From assembly GCA_948485625.1 (NCBI GenBank), contig CAOMRW010000005.1:1-64000 (forward strand): a DNA stretch of 64,000 bases, written 5' to 3'. Under the pieces are notes generated by a model. It was not told the origin of the DNA. It saw only the letters and a program-made list of their open reading frames with translations, and did not search any database. Below, one piece after another: positions 63,137 to 64,000 of the stretch (positions are counted from its first letter, which is position 1; every line of letters begins with the position of its first letter). The position numbers and the translations under genes were made by a program. This stretch comes from an uncultured Clostridia bacterium (GTDB taxonomy: Bacteria; Bacillota; Clostridia; TANB77; CAG-508).

Positions 63137-63857
63137 TTATTCATTAAAATAGTCATTTATTCCATTAAAAATACCCCAAGCTAATCTATTTTGATATTCA
63201 TCATCTAATAATTGTTGTTCTTCTTCTGGATTAGATAAAAATCCGCATTCTACTATTGATATTGGTATTTCTACATGTTTCATTATATATACAGTGTCTA
63301 ATTTCATTGCCACCCTTTTATTTTCTTTTTGAATTGAATCATTCAAATTTAGTTGTATTTTTTTTGCAAGATTTATACTTTTTTCATTTTTTGAATTGTA
63401 AAAACATTGCCATCCCCAGTATTGTTGTTGTGGTATTTTATTTAAATGAATACTTACAAATAAATCTGCTGATGAACTGTTTCCTATTTTTACTCTGTTT
63501 CTTATATCTGAAATTTTCTTTTCTCTTAATGTTGTTTTGTCTAAATCATAAATTGCATTTTCGTCTGAACGTGTTAATATTACTGTACATCCACTTTGCT
63601 CTAATAAGTTTTGAACTTTTAATGCTATTTTTAAATTTGTTTCCGCTTCTGTTGTTCCTCTACTGCTTTGTGCTCCGTTCATCTGGAACTCCATGTCCTG
63701 CATCAATTACAATGGTTCTTCCTGATACTGGTGTTGCTGTTGTTGCTTTTATTTCTTCATCTACATTAATTCTCGTTCCTTCATATGCATATGCAAATAT
63801 TGCTAATAGTATACAAATTATTATAAAACTTAATCTTTTTCTATTGATTATATACAT
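63137..63857 (-). CDS. cwlD: CwlD N-acetylmuramoyl-L-alanine amidase, requiring one +1 frameshift at CGG
   Basis: CwlD removes peptide side chains during spore cortex synthesis, the first step to muramic-delta-lactam (with PdaA). An N-terminal signal anchor (about 8-26) precedes an amidase_3 domain: TIVIDAGHGVPDE with metal ligand H55, FVSIHLN, and SIVECGFLSNPEEEQQL with the catalytic glutamate. The frame breaks at CGG 63675-63677 (GAA CGG AGC), four codons before a TAG. Skipping the C gives VPDEGAQSSRGTTEAETNLK, the expected continuation with the zinc-binding glutamate, and a 239-residue protein of normal length. AAGGAGAG precedes the ATG. Confidence 0.94.
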
Positions 63858-63904
63858 TTTATCTCTCCTTGTATAATAATATAATTTTGGACTCTTTCTT
63901 AAAT

Positions 63905-63940
63905 AAAAAAACTCCTAATATAAAATATTAAGAGTTTTTT
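63905..63940. terminator. hairpin terminator near the window end
   Basis: AAAAAACTCCTAATAT pairs with ATATTAAGAGTTTTTT with one mismatch, with T-runs on both sides. It probably ends a minus-strand gene lying beyond the window. Confidence 0.7.
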
Positions 63941-64000
63941 TATTTTATTCTTTTTTTGTATATATTAATTTTTATCTTATTTATTATTTTACTAATACTC

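Noticed and set aside
1427..63677. CGG reassigned to another amino acid and read in frame
   Set aside because: At all seven sites the 0 frame meets a stop codon within 2 to 13 codons after CGG, and the conserved sequence resumes only in the +1 frame. In-frame reassignment cannot explain this.
1427..63677. Sequencing or assembly indels as the cause of the seven CGG breaks
   Set aside because: The sites are not homopolymers, and the extra base is always C directly before GGA or GGT. Random errors would not share this. A systematic artefact cannot be fully excluded without reads.

Overview
The window is low-GC DNA from a spore-forming Clostridia-type Bacillota, most likely an uncultured gut lineage. 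The evidence is AT-rich codon use, strong GGAGG ribosome binding sites, Spo0A, SipL, YunB, YtaF, RicT, CwlD and a PdaB-like deacetylase, a dcw cluster in Firmicutes order, a four-subunit 2-oxoacid:ferredoxin oxidoreductase and a pyruvate formate-lyase pair. Most genes lie on the minus strand. I saw no rRNA or tRNA gene.

Layout. 1-3.7 kb: dtd, a charged small protein, yunB and sipL. 3.8-8.4 kb: a probable defence pair, a nuclease-STAND NTPase and a nuclease-like/EVE protein. 8.7-17.3 kb: spo0A, an IMPACT-family gene, a flavoprotein, a PLP enzyme, rpsR-ssb-rpsF and a P-type Ca2+ ATPase. 17.4-23.7 kb: small genes, ytaF, an Rpn-family nuclease and smc. 23.8-28.4 kb: surface proteins (two prepilin-like, one LPXTG BspA-like) and a small regulator. 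29.2-33.5 kb: the por operon, a REP-associated transposase and a ferredoxin. 33.6-37.8 kb: ricT, holB, lepB and a histidine kinase. 37.8-47.3 kb: the dcw cluster (mraZ, rsmH, ftsL-like, PASTA penicillin-binding protein, murE, mraY, ftsW, murG). 47.4-49.7 kb: a prepilin-like protein with a diversity-generating-retroelement-like C-terminus, and a regulator. 49.9-53.1 kb: pflB and pflA. 53-64 kb: a broken ATPase, a winged-helix protein, an S1 protein, RNA pseudouridine synthases, a GT-C-like membrane protein, a CRISPR-like mini-array, a two-OB SSB, a deacetylase and cwlD.

Main discovery. Six otherwise intact genes (yunB, ftsW, rluD, a pdaB-like deacetylase, cwlD and a winged-helix gene) are each split by +1 frame changes, seven sites in all. 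Every site is an in-frame CGG codon. Removing the C leaves a GGA or GGT glycine codon and restores a full-length conserved protein. I found only one other in-frame CGG in any supported gene (a small protein at 18507-18773). This points to CGG being unassigned or poorly read here, with systematic +1 frameshifting or four-base decoding of CGGA/CGGT as glycine.

Other notable features are GC-rich REP-like palindromes sharing a core with those flanking the transposase, a second palindrome family, a GGAG-bearing dispersed motif, an MraZ operator and several gene remnants.
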